A stretch of DNA of 64,000 nucleotides. Source: Diprion similis (lineage: Eukaryota > Arthropoda > Insecta > Hymenoptera > Diprionidae). The notes under the pieces were generated by a model. It was not told the origin of the DNA, searched no databases, and saw only the letters and a program-made list of their open reading frames with translations. The translations under genes and the position numbers were made by a program. Shown piece by piece: positions 39,098 to 52,800 of the stretch. The DNA lies in assembly GCF_021155765.1 (NCBI RefSeq), contig NC_060110.1:19118001-19182000 (forward strand), in the 5' to 3' direction. Within the stretch, counting starts at the first letter, position 1. Each line of letters starts with the position of its first letter.

Positions 39098-40095
39098 GGT
39101 ACTACGCCACGTCGTGACCCCGGAACCAGGAATCTCACACTTTACTTGGCTCTAGGATTTAATAGTTTCACTTAATTCTTATTAACGTATAAACCACAAA
39201 GTAACGACACGCGCGGCATAAAACTGCTCGAGTAATCGCTTCTTGGTCGGAAGAATCCGAGCGATGCGCCTCACATCTAACCTTACGGCATGAGCTGATC
39301 ACGTTGGGGAACTCCCGAGTTTTGTACTCCGTGTTCGGGAAATCTCCGCTCTGCTCTGTGCTTCCAGACTGTCGTTACATAGGCGTTGCATACGTTTAAC
39401 TTGTCTCGCACACGCACACCGCTTCGGCTCGACTTCTGTGTATAAAGTTCAGTGAGTACAGTGTCGTCAGTGCTGCCATCTCTTTTCTGACAGCGGCATT
39501 GCATGGTACTTAGCTCAGTTGATCAACATGTTTCATCTCTACATTGACTGAAGATCTTCAACAAGTAAGATCCTTGTAAGATCTTATGGGATTGCGTATT
39601 GAATGGCTCCCGCCGAAACAGAGATTACTGGAACGATAATACGGCTTTTTATGACCCTCGGCCCACTTATCCGCTGAGTATTCTTCTCGAAAATCTGCCC
39701 GGGGAGAACTGCTTTAAATTTTTCCGCCAATGACGAGACGTCGGATTAAATGTGAATTCGGTATCGAGTGTCAAAGATGATTAGAAAATAATGTCTTTAA
39801 TTTCGCACTTTTGAATTTTGAATTATTTTCATACTTGGTTTGTACGATCTTGTAGTCTCTTCGTTCTTCGGACATGAGCAGAAAGCACTGATCTATGCAG
39901 AAAGACGAAGCATGTCCTCTTCATTTTTATAAGGTCTATGGAAGTTCGTTTCCACCGCAGCTCATCACAGCTGACGACGGCTTCCGCCAACGTTGTGACC
40001 GGCGTGTATGTGGCCAGGCTTCAAAAACGTCATTTCAACTTCGCACACGCACGGCATAAAGATAAATGTAGATTCACGTAACTACTTATCGTAAG
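39098..40095. promoter_or_regulatory. Divergent promoter region between ZNFX1 paralog B and PGAM5
   Basis: About 1 kb between two outward-facing start codons. The part at 39100-39450 is richer in CpG than its surroundings, which fits a housekeeping-type promoter and 5' UTR. I see no coding exon with a credible product. Confidence 0.5.
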
Positions 40096-41681
40096 ATGTC
40101 AGGATTTACCAAATTTCAAAAATATGCGATCTCCGGACTCGGCGTTGTCGGCGGAGCTGCGCTGCTTTATTACAATGTTTACGGTGGCGGTGAATCTATG
40201 CATGTGCACGCCTCCTGGACCACCAACCACACTCCATCTGTACTATGGGAGCACAATTGGGATAGGTTAGGATTGATTGGACTACAAAATTATCTGGTCG
40301 TTATTTTTTGGTGAAACGCGCAAATCACGCAAATTTTCTCCTTCCTGAATCATTTATTTGCACATTCACGTGCTTAATTCAGTTGACATAACCAACGTAC
40401 CGTCAAGTTTGTGCTTGTATCATGTCAAAACGTTCTAAAAATCGCGTTCTTTTTTCGGGATAAAAAAAGAAACTTTTATAACACGGAGCCTGTCTTATTT
40501 TGTCAATGCAAAATCACAGTATTACTTTGAATATTTTTCAGACGCGAGCCAAAGTCCTTGGTCAAACCTGTCAAGTTAAACACTGAAAGTGATGAGAATA
40601 GGTACAACGAAGAACTGGCTGGGCAAAAAGTGACGGCTACACGTCATTTGTTCCTTATCCGACACGGGCAGTACAATACAAATGGGAGAACGGACTTTGA
40701 GAGAACTCTTACCAATCTCGGTGAGTAGCTCTGAGACGACAAGGTCATACGGTTGCCAATGCTACTGGTAGTAGATTTGGCTATCACATTTTGTACAAAC
40801 TGTTTCTGCGGATTATTAATAAACATTTCGGATTTGTATACAACGTTCATTTTTCAGGCAGAATACAGGCAGAATCTACTGGATCGCGGCTTGTTGAATT
40901 AAAGTACCCTTACACGATGATCGTCAGATCCACAATGAGTCGGGCTCAAGAGACGTCTAAAATTATAGAAAAGAATTTTCCCGAAGTTCCTACGAAGGAC
41001 GACAGTCTTCTAGAAGAGGGAGCGCCTATTCCTCCTGAACCACCGGTTGGTCATTGGAAACCTGAAAAATATGTAAGTATTATAAGTATTTTTGTGATTT
41101 TTGTTGTTCTTCAGAGTTGTTTTATGCTAGTTTTAATTTTTTAGTCAGTTCTAAATTCTCACAGCCAGAGAATAATGACGTCAAGCGAAGAGCATATATG
41201 AAAAGTGTTGTTCTGTTATTCGTCTCTTTGTGTAAAGCATGTTTCATAAGCAGCTTGTTGCAGCAGTTTTTTCAAGATGGACCTAGAATAGAAGCTGCAT
41301 TTAGGAGATACTTTCACAGGGCAGATCCTAAGCAGACGCAAGATTCCTATACCCTTCTAGTATGTCACGCAAATGTGATAAGATACTTCGTCTGCAGGTA
41401 AAGATTGATAATTTCCGGTCATGTCATTTGGTGAATAAATAATCAATAAATTTCTATTTTTACATTGCTGATATTCAATAATACAAAAACATAAACAACT
41501 AATAAAAGGAAGTTACTAATTTCTTTACAGAGCTCTGCAATTTCCGCCAGAAGCTTGGCTACGTTTGTCATTGAATCATGCAAGTATTACTTGGATTGCT
41601 ATATCTCCTTCTGGCAGAGTAACTCTGCGTTGTTTAGGTGACACTGGACATATGTTACCTCAAAACGTTACTGCTAACTAA
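40096..41681 (+). CDS. PGAM5: Serine/threonine-protein phosphatase PGAM5, mitochondrial
   Basis: Five exons: 40096-40265, 40542-40720, 40858-41072, 41264-41397 and 41531-41681, giving 282 residues. PGAM5 has a phosphoglycerate-mutase fold but acts as a Ser/Thr/His phosphatase in mitochondria, with roles in mitophagy, fission and stress signalling. A membrane anchor is visible at about residues 9-28 ([20 protein letters not shown]). The oligomerisation motif WEHNWDRREP follows at the exon 1-2 junction. The catalytic RHGQ motif has His98, and CHANVIRY supplies the second active-site histidine. The region matching the vertebrate KEAP1-binding motif (ESGE) reads NTESDE here, so the glycine is replaced. 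Exon 4 begins at a CAGCAG tandem acceptor, so a one-glutamine variant (exon from 41267) is possible. It is transcribed divergently from ZNFX1 paralog B. Confidence 0.95.
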
Positions 41682-43867
41682 AGGAATTGTCTTCTAATTA
41701 ACAAGTGAACATCTATTATTTTTTTAACCCGTTAGAATACTTTCAATTCAAATTCAAATACATTTGTAAATTAGTACGACAGTAGATAGTATCATTAATG
41801 CAACGTGATATGCATATACTTGTTACATTCATAAGTAGATTAGATTGAATTTTACGAAGGTGTGCAAGTGTGATTCATTTCGTTTGTTTTCTTAGGTCTC
41901 ATGTTTGGAACGGTAATATTGGGTTTTAACTGTTGCAGTTTTTTCTTAAGAAATTCTGCTGAATCACAGCAAGTATTATATATACATATACGTATAACGT
42001 CCACACGAAATTGAACGGCACCTTTTACATAATTTTTTATCAGCATAATAGAAATAGTTATCATTGTTGCAATCATTCAAAGTACATAATCACTTGTAAA
42101 TTTTACACTGAAAAGATTTAATTGTGTTGATCCTATACGTTTGTAAATCAAATAGAAATAATTATTTGTCCAGTTGTTACAATTATTATTGTATGATTTC
42201 GATCAAACTGTGAAAGTTACCATCAATCAATGAATTCACAGCCAATTATAAGCTTCTAAGAATAAAAAACATTTTCAATCATTTCCTATGATTCCTGTAC
42301 TCATGTGACATCTTTTTTCGCTCAGCAGGTACCTTGAACTAATCTAACAATACGTTAGGTACCATTTTACTGGCTGTGAAAATGATAGATGACGGCAAAG
42401 TAAATGACAGCGAACTCTTGCTTGACGTATCCGAGTCACTGATGGCACCCGAGATAGTATGATTGCAATGACTTCATAAGCTGTCCATTATCCTGAAAAA
42501 ATAGATCTCTCACATTTGGTAGAAAAGTCGTGGTACTTAGATATATGATTTTCACTGCCACCGGGCAAAGGATAAGGGTGGAAGGAGTAAAAGATTAATT
42601 GTGTGAGTAACGTTTTGTGATCGATTTATTAGATTTTCAAAATATTTGGAACAGCATGTAGTTTATCATTATAATTATTTATTAGCATAGTAGGTAATAA
42701 GATATTTAAGGTACGAGACTTAATAAAAGTATTTAGCAATATAGACGAATATAATCTGAAAAATGTTCAATAGTAGGTACCATGATTCTTTTAGGTATCT
42801 TTTTCTTCATCCGTACGCCATATAATTATTATAATGTCAACAACGTTATAGAAATGTATAATGTGTATCTTTGAACAAGCATGAAAAACGACACTCCACA
42901 TTATAGTAGATATTATGATATAGAAATGGGGATATTGATTATATTTTTACTTTTTTTTTTTTTTAATCATCATGGTCAAACGTTTCATATTCACAAGATT
43001 GATCCACAGTGGAAATACGATACTCCTGCGTCAATGAAAAATTACGCTCACGTTGTACGAGTAAAGAATACTTTTCCTACGTAATAATAATTATTACCGA
43101 TTACGTAGACGAGATAGAATAGGATATGTTTGAATTTTCAAATCGTTTAATTGCTTGTAAAATATGTTCTCGAATTTCGAATACCAGTCGCAACAATTCT
43201 TTTACACTAGATGGAGCAAAAAACGGGACAAAAATACGACAACTTTTAAATTGGGAGAACTCGAAGAAAGAAGGAATAATAAAAGGAAGACTTCTAGAAT
43301 CGCATTTCTTACTTTTACTTGTTAGATTGGAAACAGTTAAAAGTTTAAACTGCGACCGGACAGAAATCGAATGTACATTTACGATCTTGATATTCGACTG
43401 GTTTTCGATAATGGTTCTGTTGCCGTCGAAAAGTTGCACGTGTGTTTTGTAGGAGCGCCGAGTAATAGGAAAATGTTCGATGGTTCCTGGTTTCTCCTCA
43501 CCTTTTCTTTTTCACATTCGTTCATTCGTACAAATTGAATGACCTAAAATTTCGAAAAACGAAGCACTTGTCTTCAGTTGTAAAGACTCATTATACCTCA
43601 TTGTGAGGGAAATAATCCAAGTTCCTTTTACTCTTATCACCAAAAGAATATTTGAACAAAATCCATTGCCGATGTGGCCCCGTTAGGATAAAACATTGAA
43701 TAACTTTCGGGAAATTCGAAAACTTTTAATTTCCTTCACACACAGAAGGTCGAAGATTGAAGATCGCGATCCCTCGGGACACAGTGGTGCACAAAGATGC
43801 TCTTTATCGACGGCAAATATTTAATTTATTCTATCTAAGAAGATCGAAGCGGAAGATACAGTAGAAT
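41682..43867. other. Convergent spacer between PGAM5 and the EF-hand gene
   Basis: About 2.2 kb of AT-rich sequence that contains both 3' UTRs. I found no domain or splice-consistent exon. An open frame pair at 43101-43452 on both strands is unsupported. Confidence 0.5.
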
Positions 43868-46800
43868 TTAGTCTGCTGGGGACTGGGGCTCGTCTTCTTC
43901 GTCCTCTTCGTCCTCGTCAATCCCCGGTTCGCCAAGCGCATGGACGAATTCTGGAATCGGACAATCGTAAATTAATTGTCATTGAATTAAGGTGAGTCAT
44001 TTTTCGAAGGTAAAATATCCATATTTCAACACGAGGTGTGACTCATCAATTTTCAGAGAGTTCGAAAGCGGTTCGGCGTCGGGTACTTTTTTACCCTCGA
44101 TTTTGGAAAATGGCCCCGCTTTTGTACACCTATATACGGACAAGCGAGAATTGCTAGTGTGGCAAATTGACACGTAAAAGCTATGCATCAGTCTTACAGA
44201 AGCGGGAGGTAGATTCGCTAAGGTTGTGCGAAGGGGGGATTTGGGGAGCCGTAAAAGGCAAACGTGCGCGCCTTGTGATCCCAATGACCCCTTTTTCAAG
44301 ACCTTAGCGTGATCCGAGGCTGTCATCATCTCGTATGCAGCGCAATGCGAACGGGAATTTGAAGTTACGAGATCTCGGGAAAATCCCCAAGATGAAATCC
44401 AAAAGACAGAAAAATATTGATCTCTAAGGAATTACCGATTTGTTTTTTTTGCCGTAAAATTAATTTTTCGCATAAGTACCTGTGCAAAGTTTCTTTAAAT
44501 CTTTAACAATAAGACGTTCTCTGCAAAGATGTTTTAATAATATTGCAAATGTAGACGACAAGCTCCTCATTGTTTTGAAGAAGAATGAAAAAACAAAAAT
44601 TTCCACATAGTTGAGTATCAAGTAACTCGCAATTTCTCTAAAAGAATTCTCTCTGTCATATTGTTAAAACGAATTTCTACGATGGAGTTTCAGAAAAAGA
44701 ATACTCATTATTATTAACTTTTCTCTCGTCATATTGTTAAAACAAATTCCCAGGATGAAGTCTCAGCTGCTCACGGATGACCGTTTCAAATAATCTAATC
44801 GATTTTTCGAAGTGTATGAGCTTTAATGCCGATCTTTTCCCCCTTTTTTACATTACGGTCACCGGACTAATCGCGAACGTTCAAGAGTTAAATAGGAGGT
44901 TACTTATACCGGTCTTAAGGGACGAGGACCGTCTCTTCGAATTATTCATTCGGTACCGCGTACATCGCGCGCTTTTATTGTCAATCCTAATTTCGAATGC
45001 AGATATTGGGCCTACGGCCGAGCCCATGGCGTCAGCCAACCGCCAACCACCAACCCCTCACCCCTTGACCAAAGGGGTTGCAAACAGAAATTACTTAGGC
45101 ATCGCCTCCCCTGTTAAGCCATCATCCGACTCAAGTGTTGAACTTTTGCAGGGACAACGCGATCGGCTCGAAGACTTGAGAGTAAAAGAGGGTGAGAGAG
45201 AGAGAAAGAGAGAGAAAATCTCCCAGCTCCTTCCGAGTAGTTATTCGTGTGAATTAGACCATCCTTCGAGTTTCTGATCGCGCGACCCTCGGCTGCTTTT
45301 CATGAAGCACATGCGGTATTTCTCAAGGCAATAGAGAACATGAGCAAAAAGGGAAAGTAGAGTGAAGGAATACACGATCGCGGAGGAATACAAGTTTGCC
45401 AAACTTTCCTCGCCGAAACCTACGATCTACGTGGCAGTAGTAATTGGTCAATTTGTGCAATTAGCTTCATGCCCGATCCTTTCTCTGTACAATTTAAAGT
45501 TTGACGAGAATATCGGGATTTCATATGAATATAGATGCGCATGACTGTCCGATAATCAAAGAAAAGATCTAAAAATCTTATCGCCGAAAGAAATAAATCA
45601 CTAGCACGAAGTGCAGCTGTTTTTTGATGTGTTTTTTATTCTACCATTTACAATTGGCGAATCCACATGTTTTGACAAAACCCCGAGTGTTTTCCCAAGA
45701 TTTATCCACGGGATAATAAAATGGATCGCGAATCACCCCGTTTTGAAAATTCTTGTCATCGTAGTTTTTTCCTTCTTACAGTGAATCGGCTCGTGATACG
45801 GATGAAAAAATCATAAACTTTAGGATGATCTCGTAAAATATATTTTCATCCGATCCCTCGGTTCGTCTCTTCTCGTCCTGCATGCATCATTCCGCACACA
45901 GCCGCATACCTCTATTGTAAATATTTCGTCACTCAGTCGATTTGATTATTTACGAACTGGAACTTTACCTTTGGGAAAATGGTATACGGCCGTACGTTTT
46001 CCCCTCTATATGAGTAAAGGGTCGAGGTGAAGGTACAAGTCTTACCGTAAAAATCGATGCGGCCGTCTCCGTCGACGTCCACTTCCTTTATCATATCTTC
46101 AACTGAAACATACAATCATACGTGTTCGTCAGATAGTGTAGCAATATATATGTATATATATATATATATAATGAGAGGGAAGCGAAAATTGTTTGAAACC
46201 TTTCCGCGTGATAACAGATCACTGCATTGCTCATAAAAAGGGCCAAAGGAGAGGTATGGTGTAATAACACTAAAATAAAATAACGACTCAATCGCGCCTC
46301 TGTATCTGGAAACTATGCACAGGGATCAATTTATGATGATATCGACGACAGAGTATTGGAAATGTATAAAAACTGACCATCACCTTTTCCCTCATGGTGT
46401 ATTGGGGTTCAATGCATGGATGAATTTGAATTTTCTTGATAGAATGCAAGCAGCAGCGTTAAATTTATTAATTAGCAATTAGCATTGTTGGAATACGCGT
46501 AGAAAAATTTTTGAGTGTGGTTACTATAATACAGTTCTTGTCAATTTTCGTTTTACACCATAAACGAAAAATATGCAGTTCTGGGTAAAAATTGAAAACG
46601 AGTTTAGGAGTTGTAATCATAAAGTCTAATGCTCTTTATTGTTGTTTATTTTATTATCGTCACTCGTATGACCGTTCTTTTCTAACTATTGCGATAATTT
46701 GATATCGAGTCAAGAATGAATTGATGAATCGAGGATACTATAATTATACTAAACACTTTATACTTGTAGGTATCAATTTTTATCCAATTTCAACAATATT

Positions 46801-49800
46801 CAAACCGTTATTGTAACGATACAAGACAAAAAAACGGAATAAACGAAAGCCATCAACTCGATCGATAACGTAAACGATTATTGGTAGGCTATCGTATAAC
46901 TTAGCCCGAAGCAAATGATTTATTCTGCGATAACGATATTGCAATATTTCGTGAACAATTTTAACACCGCGTATCTTATCGCGTAATTTTGTCACGACAT
47001 AAACGCGCGTGTATCCAATAATCGATTGCAAATATTGACCAAGCCTGGGGGATGAAACCTGGGCCAGTTATTTATTGGGCATTATTCCCAGAGCTTTTAA
47101 CTTGCGGTTACTCACTTTCTTCCTCCGATAGATCCTCCCCGAGACACTGGAGAACGGCTCTGAGGTCCGAGGCGGTGATGTAGCCGCGGTTGTGTTTGTC
47201 GAATACCTGAAAATTCAATTTCAAATGTGAAATTTCACTCCGTATCTTCCTCAATTTCAGGGGAATTACACGAGACGCAATATTATTCCAGTGAAAAATT
47301 GTACGGCTCATGGTCAGAAGAAATAAGGCGAGCACTTTCCTTGTAAGCGGGAAGAGTGAAATTTCAACGATAAATTTTCGTTAAATTTTTGACATTCTGT
47401 CGAGGAGAGAAAAAATAAATTTTTATTAGTTCAAAAATTCTTGTATATTATACAATAGCGGCGAGGTAAGTTGATGCTCTAAACGAGGCTGAATCCGGTT
47501 ATATATTTTCCTTTGTGTACTTAAGGGTCGATCTGCTACAAAGTGCCGCAGGTTATATCCATCGGACGTACTTCATCACGTTTACAATTCTACGCGAAAT
47601 TTTTTTTTCCTTTAAAATGAGAAATTCATGCGATGAATTAATCACGAACAGTTGCGAGTCCGCGCTTGTGCGGAAAATTTGTTAAATTTAAACCTTCTTG
47701 AATTGAAAATACAGCCCATAACATTTTCAAAAAGGGTGGCAAAGTTGTAGGCAGAGTATTTTTCGTTCGTTTATTACAATAATTATTCTTTGGAAAAATC
47801 ATTTAAACGCGCCCCTTCCAGTCTGAACGGACTTACAATTAGAGCTTGAAGTCTTAGCGAGGTGATTTTCGATATTCAAAGTACTCGTAACGTTAAAGAG
47901 CTACTATGATCAAAAGGCGGGTAAGGTTGGGGGTGTGCAGAACGGAAGCTGCGGTTTTACAACGCTCGAGATGAATCACCTCGAGTACTTTTGTCGGGGT
48001 GAAAATCCTGAATCCGTGATCAGTCGCAAACTGCTGAAGCCTTCCAGCGTGACGTAATCCTGCAGCATCTCTAGATATTCGTTCAAACGGATTCGCGTTG
48101 AAAAGCCTAAGCTCTCGTCGAGTTGGTAAATCTTCATCCTCATCGTCGAATCCCATCCCGTCGCTCTACGGAATCGTGCAGGACTTTAAGAGTCGGGGTT
48201 TTATTGCACTTTATAAATGCGTTTCTAGCCAAAGCGACCCTCAATGCGAAATAGATTAAGCGTTTAATCGAACTACGGCAGGTGATCGGACGTTCCCAAC
48301 TCTATTTCTCTTAAATAAAAAATAAAGAAATTGCTATTTCAACCGGGGGAGTTCTCCCCACATTTTTATCCGATCAAGAGAAAAGCTGTACGTGTATTGT
48401 ACGTATCCTACTCGATATTGATGTAATGATCCTTTCCCCCAGTCCGATTGATCCTTCACGATACGTATATCGTATCTTTTTTCGGTCCGTCAGTTATCGC
48501 TGATAACCGAACCTGCAAATCGGATTCTACGAATTATGCGTCAAGTTTGAAAAACCCGTGATGTGCGTGATTGGATTTTGATATGAAGGGGCGATATTAA
48601 CCTGCAGTAACGTTAGGCTTGAGAAGTATATCAAGGCAGAGTTACAGGACCAGTCGTGAATCCTGCAAGCGCCAAGCGGTTATCCCGGACGTATAAGAGG
48701 TTTTGAAACGGTAAAATGTTGCGGCTTTGCATGCAAAAGGCGGCTCAGGTTCTTGTCAATTCCACGAAGCAAATCTCAAACCCCCGACAATCTTTATACG
48801 TAAGCTTATCAAGCATGCGTCGTGCATGTGATCGGTAAATGTTGCATCGGATAAGTTGGGCACTTTGCCCACGGATAAATCTACCAGCTGCGGTGTACAT
48901 TGTATATTCCCTGTAAATAGCTGGCGTGCCTGTTGTCAGTGCTTTGCATAATGTTATATGTATGATGGAGTGCATATATATCTAGTCTGCAAGAAAAAGG
49001 ACGCTGGAGTTGAATATTGATTGGAATTCTTCTTTTCTCGAGAAACAAACAACAAAAAGAGAAAATGTCTCGATTTCATATTGAAAGAAAACTTATATGA
49101 GCGTAGAACAAATTAAATTTTTAACAATATAATTTTTAATTCTTATTCACGATACTTGTTTCAAGGAAAAAAGCGTATCAAATTATGTGTAGATATTTTC
49201 ACTCAAATGAAATTCAGTGCAGATGTAATATTATAGGTTGTCACAATTATCGATTTTATTTTTCTTAGAGATTTTCAGTTATTAATAATTAGCTTGAAAT
49301 ATTGCGGGGGATCGAATAGTTCTAATTAAATTTCGATACCAGTTAGCGATATTCGATGTAGCATTTTTTCTCAGTCAGTAATTCGTCCGGTATTGATTCA
49401 CTTTATTGTCATAGTTCAAGCGTTTGATTTGCGTTAGAATTTCAAACTCCATTTCACCCACGTGGTTACTCATGTATATGAATTATACCATGTATACGAC
49501 TAGAATTCACCCCTTTCATACAGAAGTTTAAACGTGTTTGAAACTGCTCGAAACAATTAGGAAAGATTCAGTACATGGTAAATACAAGTCCAAATGGAGA
49601 TAACTTTTGGTGAAATATTATTTTCAAGAAATTTCTTTCAGAGATCCTTATAGTAAAAAAAAAAATATGAGCAATTATCAATATTAAAATGGGATCGAAA
49701 ACAGCAGGGTTCGATCTTTAAACGATCTGATTACAAAACTTTTTCTCAGATTGTCGACATCTTAGAGTTTGCGTTATTCGAATTTACTCAAATTCGTTTC

Positions 49801-52800
49801 TAAAACGTAGCAGACATATTGTTTTATTCGCATAAACAACATTGCCAGAGATTTGTTGAACGGGTTTTTTCGCTTTTCCTAACTTGTGATTCACATCCGC
49901 GATGGAACGATACGCGTTCACGGTTTCCGCACGTTCGAACAAAAAACCCGATTCCAAATCGATTCTCCAATCAACGGATCTCCATGCTATGGTGTGTAGC
50001 TTTCATACCGATCCAATGGTCCCAGGGGCGAACGTTTGCAGAGTAAAAATACAACGACAATCTTTTGTCCTGATTATTTTGAGTCTACAATTGAATCGAA
50101 CGAGGTGCTGAGGATGACTGTAAAATCATTCGATAGCGGAATCGAAAAAGAAGCAAACAGCAGTCCCAGCAGGAATTTTTTCAAACGCAGATAGATTCTG
50201 GGAACTTTGAGTAAAGCTCGCATATATAGGTACGTACATATATTTGCACCAGGTCGAAAGCTCTCTTGCGGTTCTTCCCATGAGTAAAGACCTTGTATAT
50301 TTAACGGTGAGCTTATAATAATACGTCGATGGGACGTGAGCGCATACCTGCGGGACAAGAAAGCTGCAGACTTGAAATTTGCTGGGTTATAACTCGTGTG
50401 GTTAAAACTTTCACGTGAGTTATGGATACTGTATAAACTAGGTTAGTTGGATACCTGGAAGAGCTAAATAGGTGTTGGCTACACGTGTTTAATTATTTAT
50501 AAGCAGCCTGCAGATGAGCTGTGGCTGTTTATACTATAAATCCGGCGCGTGTCGTCGTGGAAATCGATCTTCCTTTACGAGCGGATCAAAAATCGTGTTA
50601 AACGTGTTAAAACAATAATTATAATTCAGGGTATCGGCGTGTTAGATATATTTATTCTGCAATCTAATCGTCGAAAGTGTTTCATACAGGTTAAGAATTT
50701 CAACGGAAAATCGAATTGAAAGTGCTGAAAGGCAGATCGATACAATTTCATTTAACTTCTCTTCCTCCAACGTGCGAAAACCCTGCACTTCCCTCTTTAA
50801 GCGTTGGAAACTGCAGATCCGGTATCAGTTCTTATCGATACTTTCCTCCCCCGCAGGTATGTGTGCACTCTATGAATTAAATACAGCGGAAATCGATCCT
50901 CGTGGCTTTGAGCTGCGGCCACAACGTGTTTCGATTGGCAAACGAGAAATTTCTGTTCAAACATGCTGCCTATGTGGCCTCAACAAATTGTGTTCATATG
51001 ATTTTATGATATTGGATTGACCGTTGTGCCTTGAGCCATACCTATAATGTTTGATCAAGAGCGGGAAGTTGACTCTATGAATATTGTAACATGCACAAGG
51101 TCGGCTGCAGGCAACTCGATGTTAACTTCCGGTATGTTTGTACGGATAGTAGTTTGAAAAAAAAAAAAAAAAATTAAAAATAAACGGACCAACGAATTAA
51201 CGCGAGTCAAATTTTTCCAGTCGTATCACGCGGACCGAAGTGTGAGGATCCGAATCGAAATTAAATTAGCCTCGAATCCCCTTCCCCCTTCATCGCGGTT
51301 TTCAATTAATAGACGCTGGCGAAAATGCTATTCGAACCACCTGCAATACACCCGAATTCCCCGATCTCATATCACGGTGGCAGCAGCTGTTATTACAGGC
51401 ACTCGAGAAGCATCAAGCTCCTTAAAATTTCATCATAATATAAACCCGCAAGAAATCAGGCCTATTAAATTCCCCGATCGAATCCGGTTCAATTTGAATC
51501 TGGATTAAACTCGGAGAGGTTTGTTGGATGCCTTGATTCAATTAAACCCGAGCGCAGGATCTTCGATGGCATATTATTAACTAACGGAGAAAACATAAAA
51601 AATAAACGCCTTAAAAAATTGGGAAAACTTTTATGAATCATACGTTTTCTATCGGCAAACAATGATATGCAAGATAATAAATTCTTGCTGTCTTTCGGCG
51701 GTTTTGTAAGCTGCGTGACGAACTGCCCTCAGTGAATTAAGGGTGACCCAGACCGACCCTTCGATTATCTAATCTCAAACTTCAATCACCTTCCCCCCTC
51801 CCCCTCCCCCTTCGGCATAATACACTTTTATCCGATGATTTACACCGCGTTGCGTAATTTTTAAACGTCCCGCGGAAATAATCGCGCCTTTGCACGTTTC
51901 CAAAAATTGTTTCCGTGTTAGACCGACCCTCGAAGTTGTCGAAAGTTATACCTCTATACTTATTCACGATCCAAGTTAAGGTCTGTGCGACATGTATAAT
52001 CGCTGCGAAATAACACGAGGCTCCGCGTCAAGAGCTACAAGTGCTCTATAAGATAAGGGATGAACTCTGCGCGTGTATAATGTTACAACTTATATTATCA
52101 AGCGAGCACTTGGCGCGAAATAATTTCGTTATCTTCGTGTCACCTAATGTATTTTACAGCCCGCAGCTGTATAATATTCATTAATATATAAGGTCTAACC
52201 GTCTCTGCAGGTTGAAAGAAGTTCCAGTTTACACATAGTGTCCATTTTTTTACTCAAAACTCCGCATCTCCGTCAATTTGATTTTGACATTATTTAATCA
52301 AGATCTCGTGAAATAGCTACTGTAATAATTAATCATCACGTAACGTATGCGTTCGATGTGCAAAATTGAATTTCAAGCCCGTTATCCGCCATTGTTCGAC
52401 GATTGTTTGAACGTCGGCGTATTTGCCCAAGTACTTGACTATGTGTGGCGGTCAACCGTTTTGGCAAATTGGCTTACAATTAACTGCATCGAAGATTCCG
52501 TCGACGAGGCTTGTGGCTGCAGTTTGTGCAGACAATGAAGTTGCCAAATTTAGCGCTGTGCATTCAAGATAACGAATTAACAACAATTTAATTTTGGCCA
52601 CTTGTTGGAAATTTTTGTTCGCACAAAAAGTCCCAAAAAATTTGATGCAGAGATAAAGTTGGAAGAGGAAAGCATCCGAAGCTCGAAGCTTCCGGCAGTC
52701 AAACCGTGTTAGTTCGAAACGCAATTATATACGTTCACGGTGGGGGGGGGGGGGGGGGGGGGGCAAAGTTTTGTCAAACTTCAATCCGACGGCTTTGTTT

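Noticed and set aside
44777-45277. 166-codon open frame on the plus strand
   Set aside because: It lies inside an intron of the EF-hand gene, has low-complexity R/E-rich sequence at the end and no domain. Composition explains it.
47893-48156. 87-codon minus-strand frame with an acidic start
   Set aside because: No phase-compatible splice sites with the EF-hand exons and no recognisable family.
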